The notes below the pieces were generated by a model that was not told the origin of the DNA, searched no databases, and saw only the letters and a list, made by a program, of their open reading frames with translations. A program made the translations under genes and the position numbers. A stretch of 64,000 nt of DNA from Ophthalmolycus amberensis (taxonomy: Eukaryota > Chordata > Actinopteri > Perciformes > Zoarcidae): positions 248,001-312,000 of the forward strand of contig JAFEUB010000724.1 in assembly GCA_024529925.1 (NCBI GenBank). Reading direction: 5' to 3'. Positions 54,513 to 64,000 of this stretch are shown here, one piece after another (within the stretch, counting starts at the first letter, position 1; every line of letters begins with the position of its first letter).

Positions 54513-55205
54513 CTGAGAAGACAAACAAAAGATAAGTTTCAGAGCTACGCACTTTTTACATTTTAAGGCAAATCATCTCAAAATCACACATCATGAAGGC
54601 AGATGATCACAGGTGCAGCACAGCTACTAGATTGTCCTTTGACTCTCTGAACCACGAGCAGTTTCGGGAGTTTTTCTCTCCGGTCACACTTGTCTCACTG
54701 TAGCTTTGATTTCCGCTGCAATATACGTAAATGTTCTTCACCTCTAAACAACAGAGTCATGGCTAGAAGTAGAGAATATAACTCACACATGTCTTCAGTA
54801 AAGAATAATTATTATAATGCCATAAATCACAAAACAAAAGAAACGCAAGTAGAATTTCTAGTTGATAATTTATTTTACCAAAATTGGCAAACAATGGAAT
54901 CAAGTGTTACCAATGTTTAAAAAAGATATCGTCCCCACGTGCGATATATATGAAGCTATTCACACATATACAACCTCTCCTCTCCTCTCTGCTCTGTGTT
55001 AACAGCCTGCAGCTTTGTCAGGTTGGTCTCAGGTGAATCCATCACGGATTCCTAGTTGCGCTGAAGAGTGCAGAATTTAGAGTAAAAGATTTATTTGGGG
55101 CAAAATTTTAAATGAGACATGTAGAATACATTGTATTAATGAAATATCACAATTTTAAGCTTAGTTCCGGTTGTGTATTATGACAGAAGCGTTTGTCACA
55201 CGAAG
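54513..55205. other. Non-coding DNA upstream of the copine exon
   Basis: No exon recognised; either intron or 5' flank of the copine gene. Confidence 0.35.
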
Positions 55206-55377
55206 GACAACTCCTCCTCTCCCTCTCCACTTCTCTTCTCCTCTTCACTTCCACTCCTCTACCCATTCCTCTCTTCCTCTCTCTCCTCCTTTCCTCTTAC
55301 CTTCTTCCCTCTCCTGTCCTAAACACTCTACTACTCCTCTCCGCTTCACTTCCCCTCCTCCCCCCTCCCCTCCCCAT
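55206..55377. repeat. Long pyrimidine-rich tract
   Basis: For about 170 bp the plus strand is almost entirely C and T (CTCCTCTCCCTCTCC and similar words). The open frames through it (116 and 122 aa) are low-complexity Leu/Pro/Ser and not convincing proteins. The 150 bp that follow are comparatively CpG-rich. Confidence 0.85.
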
Positions 55378-55686
55378 GGTAATGGCAGTCTGCGGAGAGA
55401 GTGCATCGTGTTTCTGCTTCAGCAGGACGGCAGGCCAGTCGACCACGACGACCCAGCTACCACTGGGACCCGTACATATCCACATTCTCTCGCTCCGCTT
55501 TCCGCTTCGAAGAAGAAATAAAAAGCAACGGAGGGAGGAGAGGAAAACAGGGTCAAGCTAAATTAATAAATACCGAAACAGAGGGAAAGAGGCTGAGAGT
55601 TTAGGGACGGTTGGCTAACTTATTCCATTTGGTAGGAAGAGCGAAAGTGAAGCATTTAGGCGTCAGGCTGAGTGACTGTGTAAGTG

Positions 55687-55692
55687 TGTGTG

Positions 55693-55726
<34 letters not shown>
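55687..55726. repeat. (TGCG)n microsatellite
   Basis: About nine TGCG units in a GT-rich context. Confidence 0.9.
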
Positions 55727-55727
<1 letters not shown>

Positions 55728-55729
55728 AT

Positions 55730-58200
55730 GCGAGGGAGGTGTTGTGATGTGTATGGCATGAACAAGCATCCATAATGACCACAAATATATAAATATATGC
55801 ACTATGGGTGTTCTTTACCTGATGGAGGCCAGCCCTCCTAAAACATTTACAGTGTGAGTGATGCATGATGTCAGTGAACGTTACATGTCGGCACATAGTG
55901 TGAGGGGCTCATCAGACGTGACTTCACCCTCTCTGGATATAGTCAGACACACTGTTCAAAGCTTCACAGACAAAAAGTTATGCACTGGAATTCATAAATA
56001 TCCCACAAAGTCAATACCCCACGAACAGTTGGGCTTTCACCCAGGAGACAGATGTGAAAGCAGAAATCAGCGTTGATTTCTTTGTCACATAACTATAGTA
56101 ACGCAATGACGTAGATATTTGAACCAATCTTTTCTTTTCATTTTGTTGCCTAAACCTGACCAAGTAGTTTCCTGTGAAGACGGAAGATGATTTTGAAAAG
56201 ACTGTATGCATAGCGTAGCCTAAGGGGATTGACATGAGGAGCAATATCATAAGAACCGTTGTGTGAGGATACGTTGCTGCGTGGCATGAACCACCTCTCA
56301 ATATCACGGAGTAATATTCAGGCACGCAAACTCATCAGGGCCGAGAGGTTTTCCAACTCATTTGCGCTCGCCATAGTGTGACGGATTGGTTGAGCTAACC
56401 TCAGCATATGTTGCTAACAGCGTACGGGTGAAGCGGAGCTGCTTCTGGAACGGTGGAATCAGTCGATGGACTCCTTTCCCGTTGCCAGTAGACGAGTAGG
56501 AGTATGTTTTCCCTGCTGTGACACGTTCAATGCCACAAACTCGCCAGAAAACAGGGTTAGTGAAAAGTAGAAAGCCGCATGGAGGCCAGTGAAAATGGTC
56601 ACTTTAAAAAAAATGTCTTTTACGTGATCTGTCTTTCAAACTCTGTGCTGATTGGTTTGGGGGGCTGCTTGGACTGAGTTAAATAACGGGATGAAAATGT
56701 GCGCGACCTTCCGGGTCATTATTTTTGACCAAATGCCTCTGATGATATTCTGATGATATTGCAGGGTTGACCATTGGTGCTTTCCACCAAATGTTATGAT
56801 AAATAATCACCAGTTATGTGAATATAATGTCAAAGTGGGTAAAGGCAAATAATAGATAGTTCTGAACATTGTATCACTTTACTGTAATGCCTTTAAAACA
56901 AAAGACAACACTTATGTGTTAGTACAATATTACAATATCCAGAATCTGAGACAATCTAGTCTCATATAACAATATTAATAGAATATCGATGTATTTCCCA
57001 GCCCTACCGGATGAATGCCATTGCATCCCTTCCCACTGAGGACAAAAGCCTCAGATGTTAGTGGGGTTTTTTTGAAAGGGGATTCACATTGTGTTTACAT
57101 TTGTATTTTGTGGCTCAGCAGTGTTCCAGCACAGGAAATATATTTAAATACAATGATGCAGGGAACTCTTTCACATTTCTGGCCCAGGACTAAGCAGGTT
57201 GGTACAGCCATGGCTGCTCTGGCACTGAGTGGACACAACCGAGGGTGACATTTCCTCCGTACACGTTACATCCTCCTGTGAAGCTCTTCTTTGGCAGGTG
57301 AAAAGAAATGGACACGGAATGGAGACGTGATATGTGGCGGACATGCAGAACTGTCTATGTTGTCCGCAGGACAACAGTGTGAGTTGACGAGGACTGCGGT
57401 GCAGGTGGCGCTCTGATAAAGAGGTATGTTTGGTTACTTGGGGTTGATAATTGTACTTTTATATATGCAAATGGAATGAGGCAAGCTGGACTGCCCTAGC
57501 GATGCCTTTTGTATTCCAAAGGGCAGAATTCTGCTCTGCTTTTTCCTGAGTTGAATTACATGCAGCTTACTTGCACATAAAAAGTCAGAAAGGTCAGTTC
57601 ATTTGGAGAGACCTGGAGAAGAACACAGGTACCCAGTGAAGGAGATAAATGTAATTGTGTTGTAAGACCTCAAAATAAATCTAACAGCATATATTGTTAT
57701 GCAGAAACTGGGTCATGGAATAGCTTTCTGAAAATATTCTTCAAAGCAGCAGCCAATGAATGGTGGTTTGGGGTTTATTATTTTGTGTGAAAGCAAAGAT
57801 TTGTGTGATGGATCATCAATGTGAGGAGAAGCCCATCACGCTGGGCTTTGCCTGGTCAGTGCTGCCCGCCTAAAGGATGTGAGCAGATGATAGCTGGAAT
57901 CAAAAATCTCATCTCATGGGCATTTCCGCCGAGATGAAGGCACAGCCGAAGCCGACTGCACTCAGCCAGCAGAGACTGTAAACACAAGTCATCCAACACT
58001 CGGAGCAGGAACAGTCCAATGGGATGCGCTCCTCAGAGAAAGGCGCCGCACGGCCCACTTGGAAAGGAGCTAATGTGCAACAGCAATGCTGCCTTTGAGT
58101 CCCGTCCTCCATCAGTTATCAAACCACAACTCAACATGGAAGCTGCAGTAGCCGTTTAGCAGCCTGTCATTACTCCCCACTTCATCGAATACCAACGCTT
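55730..58200. other. Non-coding DNA, nothing recognised
   Basis: Short open frames only; no domain, RNA gene or bounded element was identified on either strand. Confidence 0.35.
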
Positions 58201-58209
58201 GTGTGTGAA

Positions 58210-58860
58210 CAGGGGCGTCGTTAGGCCTATTTTAGGGGTGCTGAAGCCCCCCTAAAATGTTCTTCAGCCCCCCCCAAATAATTTGGCATTATTGTCTTAA
58301 AAAAATAAAAATAAAAAAAGTATTTTGGTGATGTCATTAAATTAAACTATTGTTTCTCACATGGACAAGTTATTTATAACTCTAACATGCTACATATGTG
58401 CGTGCGTTCTGGTTTGTATGTTTTCTCACCCTTCAAATTACAATCCAATAGCCATCATCATACTGAACGATATAAAGTTGACACTGTCAGGTCCATTCTC
58501 CATCCATTGTGTGCGGTCCCTTTAAGAATTAGGATTTGGGAGTGACGCGGATATGAAAGCTAGTTTATCCGTCTTTCCTTTACAAGCAGGAAAATTATTT
58601 CTCTCTTTATTTGAGAAAAGTTCATATTTGTGTTGTCAAATTTCACTATGACCCTGAAATTCTGTCTCTTGTGTTATCATATACTGAATGCAAGCAAAAC
58701 TACAGAGCAAAATCACACTCTTTCTGATTGAACCAATCTATGAACTGTTTGAAACAATGGATATCCGCGGCCCCAAATAGGCCCCAAAAAAAATTGCGCA
58801 AACATGCCGCTCCCCTTGGGGCTAAGCCCCCCCTTTCTTTGAGTCCTAGAAACGCCCCTG
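58210..58860. mobile_element. hAT-type MITE with perfect target duplication, 651 bp
   Basis: Ends CAGGGGCGTCG (left) and AACGCCCCTG (right) are inverted repeats, and the octamer TGTGTGAA is duplicated exactly at 58202-58209 and 58861-58868. Complex C-run segments lie just inside both ends. No transposase is encoded. The exact duplication suggests it is among the younger insertions here. Confidence 0.85.
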
Positions 58861-58869
58861 TGTGTGAAC

Positions 58870-59338
58870 ATTTATTGACTCCGGCTCTGAACTGAGTCGG
58901 TACCTACAGGCGTGGATCTACCTGAGTGTTGCGTGACATTATCAGTACGTATCGACCCCGTCCTGTTGTGGCCGGACGCCTGGGTCAGGACGGAGGGTTC
59001 TAACCATGAGGACATCAAAGAGCTGAGGGGGCATCGGGGCCACAGCGAGTGCGGCTTCTGCACCATCCTGGTGGGGAGGAAGGGTTTGAAGTTCAGGACC
59101 CCTTTGACACGATCATTACCCTCCATCATGGTCCCCCACCTCTGCCCAGCACAGGAAGAAAGGCTAATCTCTGGGGATGGGTCAATAAAGGACGCGTGGC
59201 CTGCTGACTGACTGTGTGTGCCTCTGATTACCTAACTGTCCCTGCCATACTGCAGTCCGTCCAGAATATGCAGCTGACTTTTTTCAGATTCTTCAATATC
59301 TACTTCAATACCATTTCATAGCTGAATATTAAATATTA
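58870..59338. other. CpG-rich block without assigned function, then flank
   Basis: About 58900-59170 is GC- and CpG-rich compared with its neighbours and open in several frames on both strands (99 aa plus, 85 aa minus), but no frame contains a domain I recognise. No exon is claimed. Confidence 0.3.
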
Positions 59339-59340
59339 CC

Positions 59341-59790
59341 CCTGCTAGAAAAACCAGCATAGACCAGCAAAACTGGTGACCAGCAACACCAGCATATGTT
59401 GTGTTTTGGTGCTGGTATGCTGGTATGCATATCAGCATACCAGCATACCAGCATACCAGCATCCAATGCTGGTATGCTGGTATGCTACCAGCATTTAATG
59501 CTGGTAGCATACCAGCATACCAGCATTGGATGCTGGTATGCTGGTATGCTGGTATGATACCAGCATCCAATGCTGGTATGCTGGTATCATACGAGCATTG
59601 GATGCTGGTATGCTGGTATGCTGGTATGATACCAGCATCCAATGCTGGTATGCTGGTATGCTGGTATCATACCAGCATACCAGCATTGGATGGATGCTGG
59701 TATGCTGGTATCATGCCAGCATTGGATGCTGGTAGCATACCAGCATACCAGCATTGGATGGATGCTGGTATGCTGCTGGTCACCAGCATG
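59341..59790. repeat. Inverted-repeat array of ATGCTGGT / ACCAGCAT units
   Basis: The block starts CTGCTAGAAAAACCAGCATA and contains many copies of TGCTGGTATGCTGGTATG in both orientations, separated by short spacers such as TCCAATGC or TTGGATGC. Several stretches are near-perfect palindromes (for example 59409-59460, 59464-59523). It ends with GCTGGTCACCAGCATGCATT. Open frames across it (Tyr-Ala-Gly-Met or Pro-Ala-Tyr-Gln repeats) are by-products. Position beside two genes, and short repeats in both directions, fit a transposon subterminal region. Confidence 0.9.
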
Positions 59791-60191
59791 CATTACACTG
59801 GTTGTGGTGTTGGGACATGTTGTTATGCTGTTTAATAGAACTAGATGCTGAGGGTGGTATCTTTCTCACCAGGTTGGTATGCTGGACAACCAAGTTGAAT
59901 GTTGATATAATAAAAACGGGGCACATTAGATCATTACACTGATTCCTTGTCTTATGTATGCTAGCATCTATCAAAAATAATGACAATGTCAGGTTTTAAA
60001 AACAGTATTTTCATTTACTATAAGACAGACACAATAAAGAACATGGTAACAATATTAACACTTTAAAAAAGAGAAACAACCAAATTCACTATTTACATAA
60101 CTATTTAGAATTATTAACTATTTAGAACTATTAAAACATCAACATCAACTTACCAATTAAACTAGAAAACATTAAACATTTCAGTCACTCT

Positions 60192-61886
60192 TTAATTAAG
60201 TGATTTTTTTTTTTGTTTGTTTATGTCCATGATCTTCTCAGTGATGTAGCGTCCAGCCTTTGCCCATCTGGCCTGCAACTCCGTCTCTTCCAGGTTCTTT
60301 TCCTGGAGCCACTCCTTGAAGCAGACTGAAAAGAAATGTAAAAATGAACAGTAATGTGTCTGTCACGTCAGAACAAAGAAACACTTGACATCAAATAAGC
60401 CGATCCGTGGTATCCGACAAAGACTATATAGCTACTGCTACATCAAGAATGCCATACCTTTCAATGTTTGCAGCTTCTTTGGGGTTAAAGGCCGGCGGGT
60501 GGTTTTGGTGGTGGGGCACTCCTTCCCTGTAAGGCTTCTTTCCCCCAGGGTTTTTGTTCCCCAGATTGCCACTGCCAATTCTTTGACAAATAAGGAGTCC
60601 CGATTGTTGTTGTTAATTCTGACCCAGGCCTCTTTCCTAATATCAATGTCTCCTCCCAAGGTAATCTGAAAAAAATCCAAAACATAAACAATCAAAACAT
60701 TAGATTGTAAATCCTTGAAAGATAGTTATTATATTAACCAGTGAATACAGATGCAGAGGTCTTGTTTACTTCTATATACTATATGTTTCATTGTTTAGGT
60801 TTTGGCAATGCATATATAGTATATTGTAAAAAAAATGGGTACAAATATTGTACCTTGTTTCCAACAGGAGATACAGTTGGTTCCTCTCCAGCTTTGCATC
60901 CAGTTTCTGCAACTACATAGAGCATAAGGTGAACACAGTTGCAGTTCCTTGTCTACTTTTACCTTCTTTTTTACTTTCATCAGGAACTATATTTCTACAA
61001 TTTCACTTATACCAGTGAATATGGGCCTACTTAGTTATTTTTTACGACTGAGCCTTATTATCAAGTGTTACCATTTGGTGTTGATGTGCTGCTCAACTTC
61101 TTCAGCAGCTGTTGCTGCAACTCAATGTTGAGAGCACGGAGTGTTTTGTTTTCAGCCTCAACTGCTGCTCTTGAGCTCTTCTGATCCTCTAACCTGTAAC
61201 AGAGGGAAATATGTCATGACTAACTACATTATTAGAAATATTCAAATATTTAATCAAATATATTAAGTGAAACTATCTGGCTATTTATAGACAAGACCTG
61301 CACAGAGCTCATCAATATTCAGAAATCATTAAAGACTAAATCTGGGTTGTATGTGGTACTTATGGCATCTAGAATATAGCAAATTAAGTAATGAGCACTC
61401 ACAGATAAATGGATGCATATCTCAATGTGTCTGTTTTAAATCAAAGTTAGGTCAAATAAAAAATTGGACAAAGATCAACTCACTGTTTTCTTGTTTCCTG
61501 CAGTTGCAGGAACATTTCCTTATATTTCTTTAGGTAGAGATGTTGTTTTTCTTTTGCCTCCTTCAAAAGTTTCTCTGGAACAATCCCACCATCATCGTCG
61601 TCATCACCATCCTCTTCTGAAAAACTGTCAGAGAGGATACGCTCCCTGACTTTTTTTAATGGAGTTGGGCAGATTGGAGACTTTCTTTTGCGATTTCTTC
61701 TTTCCTGAAGAATAGCCAGGAGGTTGGTTTTCTTGGCTTCTTCCACAGCCTTTTTCTGATTTGTCTGGAAACATAGATAAGAACATCATGGACAAGGTAC
61801 CATTGTTTAAACTTAGCAACCAAAACCAACAAACCAAACCAACAAAAAACACAAAAAGATATTGCAATATATAAATGCTTTAGTTA

Positions 61887-61931
<45 letters not shown>

Positions 61932-62737
61932 CATTTAAACTAGGGAATCAGATCAGGGGGCCTCAATAAAATCTCTCTCTCTCTCTGATATATTATATAT
62001 ATATATGGCAATCATTTCCACACAGAAACTTTACTTATATGTTGGAGAGGACACCAATGCAACAATAATTTATCCATTTTACACCGGTAACAATGTATTA
62101 GTTAATATTGGGAAGTTAACTGACATGCATTGCTTTGGCATCACTTTTCTCCGACGGAGGCGGGGCCGGCGAAGTCTCCTTCAGCAGTCTCACACGGACT
62201 CGCTTGCCAGCTGACAGCTCCTCCTCGATTTCCTCTCTTGACTCTGGAAATTACACTGGATGTAACGTTAAGTACTTAAAAGCAGCACCTGCTATATGTA
62301 CATATAGCTACATATCAGTATTACTAGCTAGTACCTTGTATAGCATTTTACGGTTAGCAAACCGTTTAGAGGCTACGAACAGAAGATATTTGGGCTAACA
62401 GTTATATGGGATTGTGTAACTTAGTAGCCATCGTTACGTTAGCTAACTACACCGCGTAACTTAACTAACGGTAGCGTTAAATAAAGATATACAGGTTCGC
62501 TATTTCGTTTAATGAAACAGTTGTTAACTGTTTAACGTTAGTTATTAATGAACTACATGAGCTGTATAACTTACCCTTCAGGAGCAATATCTGAGCCTTG
62601 AAGAATTCCTCCTGCCAGCGCACCCAGTAAATCTTCTTAATATCGTAATGGCCTACGTTACCGTCAAAATCCTTAATATTGGAAGAGGGTACAATCTCTT
62701 TACATCCGTCGTCGATATATTTGACATAGGCAAACAT
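60192..62737 (-). CDS. BEN-domain protein, BEND5-like, complete in seven exons
   Basis: Exons in transcript order: 62575-62737, 62125-62243, 61484-61764, 61072-61193, 60854-60912, 60458-60665, 60192-60325 (stop TAA 60192-60194). Their sum is 1086 nt, 362 codons in one frame; all junctions have GT...AG. Residues 1-54 begin MFAYVKYIDDGCKEIVPSS and include IYWVRWQEEFFKAQILLLK, like the N-terminal module of BEND5. Residues 95-187 are basic then acidic (SEEDGDDDDDGG); 160-228 are coiled-coil-like. Exons 6-7 (residues 249-361) form the BEN domain with LAVAIWGTKTLGERSLTG and, at the end, RYITEKIMDINK. BEN domains bind DNA or chromatin factors. The gene is head to head with another gene (391 or so bp between start codons) and lies beside an inverted-repeat array. 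It may be host or transposon cargo. Exon 5 has two possible acceptors six bases apart. Confidence 0.88.
61893..61930. repeat. (TA)n microsatellite in BEN-gene intron 2
   Basis: About 38 bp of TA repeat between the second and third exons; a short (CT)n run follows at about 61974-61987. Confidence 0.95.
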
Positions 62738-63129
62738 CCTATCCGTTTAGTCCGTCAGTTAAACGGTAAAATGCCCAAGTACCAAAGTATGCGCGAGGGG
62801 TTTTAAAGTTATATGCGGAAAGCGCGTGAGGTTTTTCAACAATATGAGTGTTGGGCGAATTTATTACTGGATTGTTAGGCTGCATGGCTTTTAAGCTTAA
62901 TACCCTAATAGGTAACTGATTTTATGTCACACTATATACTGTGATCCAAGCATTTAGTTGCCAAACAGCTAGTTAACTTTAACTAAATTGTTATAAATAA
63001 AATATTAGTTATAAATTAAGTGTATATTTAGTGGTTTTAAGTGGCAATTAATTGTGATTTGAATTCACTATTTTGTAATTTATTTTTTCTCTTTTATTAA
63101 TGATGTACATGTTATTTTAGAATTTTAGA
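62738..63129. promoter_or_regulatory. Candidate bidirectional promoter between divergent genes
   Basis: These 392 bp separate the ATG of the BEN gene (minus, 62737) from the ATG of the exon-repeat gene (plus, 63130). They must contain both 5' leaders unless further upstream exons exist. The BEN side is more CpG-rich (GCGCGAGGGG and AAAGCGCGTGAGG near 62795-62830); the other side is AT-rich. No specific factor site is claimed. Confidence 0.5.
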
Positions 63130-63918
63130 ATGTCCAAACGTAAGTACAAATTGTACTTGGAGCCAAACAACACTATTCAAATACCTCGTTCAAGACTGAA
63201 AAGAAGACATTTGGATGTAAGTCTGCTCATGACACACTGTGCTACCCCCTTGTGATATATCAAGTGTTTTATTATTTTAAATGTCTTACCTGATTATGTT
63301 CTTTTAAGGTGGCAAATAGTTGAAACCACTGTACATTTTAAAATCTACCTCAGGCTTTGGATGTCACTGGTGACCACAACAATGAAGAAGACAGAATCAG
63401 TCCTGCAGATGTTGAGGTGAGATGGTAATATGCTCTTCAAATATGTGGTGAGATGTTATTTGACACTGGTCCTTACTACATTTAGTACTGTTGTTGTTTT
63501 TGTTAACTTAGTGCTTGTGTAATCTCTTTTTCATCCTATGCAGACCACGTCTCCATCTGGCCACTTTGAGCTTACGCAGCATTATGATCAAGAAGACACA
63601 ATTGACCAGGTGAGCTCTTCTAGCAAACCACACCTGCGAATTTTTGACTTGTTGTTGAATTTGTTTTCTGAAATTTACCCCGGCTTTGGATTTCACTGGT
63701 GACCAGATCGATGAAGAGGACAGAATCAGTCCTCACCTGAGCCCTGCGGATGTTGAGGTTCGGGATTTATGTGCTCTGTCATTCCATATGAAGACTACAT
63801 TTCTGGAATTTCTTTTTTTATCAATGTGCTTCGATAATATATTTTGCATCCTATACAGGTCATATCTCCACCTGTTAATCCTGATCTTCGGCTGGATTCA
63901 GATGACACGGCCGACCAG
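63130..63918 (+). CDS. Divergent multi-exon gene with duplicated acidic exon pairs, 5' part only
   Basis: Exons: 63130-63216, 63354-63416, 63544-63609, 63707-63757 and 63859-63918, all multiples of three and in phase 0, with AG acceptors and GT donors. Exon 1 reads MSKRKYKLYLEPNNTIQIPR and then a basic RLKRRHLD. Exons 2 and 4 (EEDRISPADVE and EEDRISPHLSPADVE) are repeats of one another; exons 3 and 5 (ending QEDTIDQ and SDDTADQ) likewise. The encoded segment is acidic and of low complexity. The gene continues past the right edge, so its main domain is unseen. I recall similar short basic starts in fish proteins linked to DNA-transposon transposases, but nothing in the window proves this. Exon 1 contains a decoy GTAAGT at 63140. 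Confidence 0.6.
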
Positions 63919-64000
63919 GTTAGCTTTTCTACCAGCCATACTGGAGGGGTGTTTTATGATTGCCAGTTAAGCAAGCCTTATTTAAAAAAATATGTTTTAT

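Noticed and set aside
55171..55561. 116 aa and 122 aa overlapping frames
   Set aside because: Low-complexity translation of a pyrimidine tract in two frames at once.
59316..59851. Several 60-144 aa frames of repeated Tyr-Ala-Gly-Met or Pro-Ala-Tyr-Gln
   Set aside because: They arise from the inverted-repeat array on both strands; no promoter, splice or domain evidence.

Overview
The window looks like intronic and accessory DNA from a teleost fish. The evidence is long introns, (CA/GT)n microsatellites, L2-clade LINEs with short tandem-repeat tails, many hAT-type and Harbinger-type DNA transposons, Ty3/Gypsy remnants and fish-type SINE sequence. There are no operons or prokaryotic signals. 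Nearly all long open frames are either retrotransposon protein or microsatellite artefacts; the real genes are split into short exons.

Two kinds of gene can be supported. (1) A copine gene runs on the minus strand. Four consecutive exons of its first C2 domain lie at 54466-54512, 38281-38384, 14668-14707 and 13017-13093; their splice phases join perfectly and their introns are about 16.1, 23.6 and 1.6 kb. Most of the window (13-54.5 kb) is therefore inside this gene, and the rest of it lies outside the window. (2) At the right end a complete seven-exon BEN-domain gene (minus strand, 60192-62737, 361 codons plus stop, resembling BEND5) sits head to head with the 5' part of a second gene (plus strand, 63130 to beyond 63918). 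That second gene is built from duplicated, phase-0, acidic exon pairs. The pair lies beside an unusual array of inverted 'ATGCTGGT/ACCAGCAT' repeats (59341-59790). My inference is that this is one side of a large DNA transposon, possibly CACTA/EnSpm-like, that carries the BEN gene as cargo. It is the most interesting object here.

Layout: 0-1 kb Gypsy LTR with polypurine tract; 1.3-1.9 kb dispersed repeat; 3.7-4.1 kb hAT-type MITE; 8.4-10 kb Gypsy integrase remnant with LTR; 13.0 and 14.7 kb copine exons; 16.0-16.3 kb hAT MITE; 17.1-20.8 kb LTR-like repeat and nearly full L2 LINE (copy 1, one-base frameshift); 26.6-30.9 kb SINE fragment and L2 copy 2, split by a 1417-bp Harbinger element; 32-34 kb GT microsatellites; 38.3 kb copine exon; 40.0-41.9 kb hAT MITE and a second, inverted Harbinger copy; 42.9-43.8 kb CpG-rich inverted-repeat element; 45.8-46.3 kb dispersed repeat with a nested LINE tail; 49.4-51.4 kb hAT MITE and a hAT transposon remnant; 54.5 kb copine exon; 58.2-58.9 kb young hAT MITE with perfect 8-bp target duplication; 59.3-64 kb putative composite element with the BEN gene and its divergent partner.

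Splice sites and exons were read by eye. No database search was run, so family names rest on recognised motifs.
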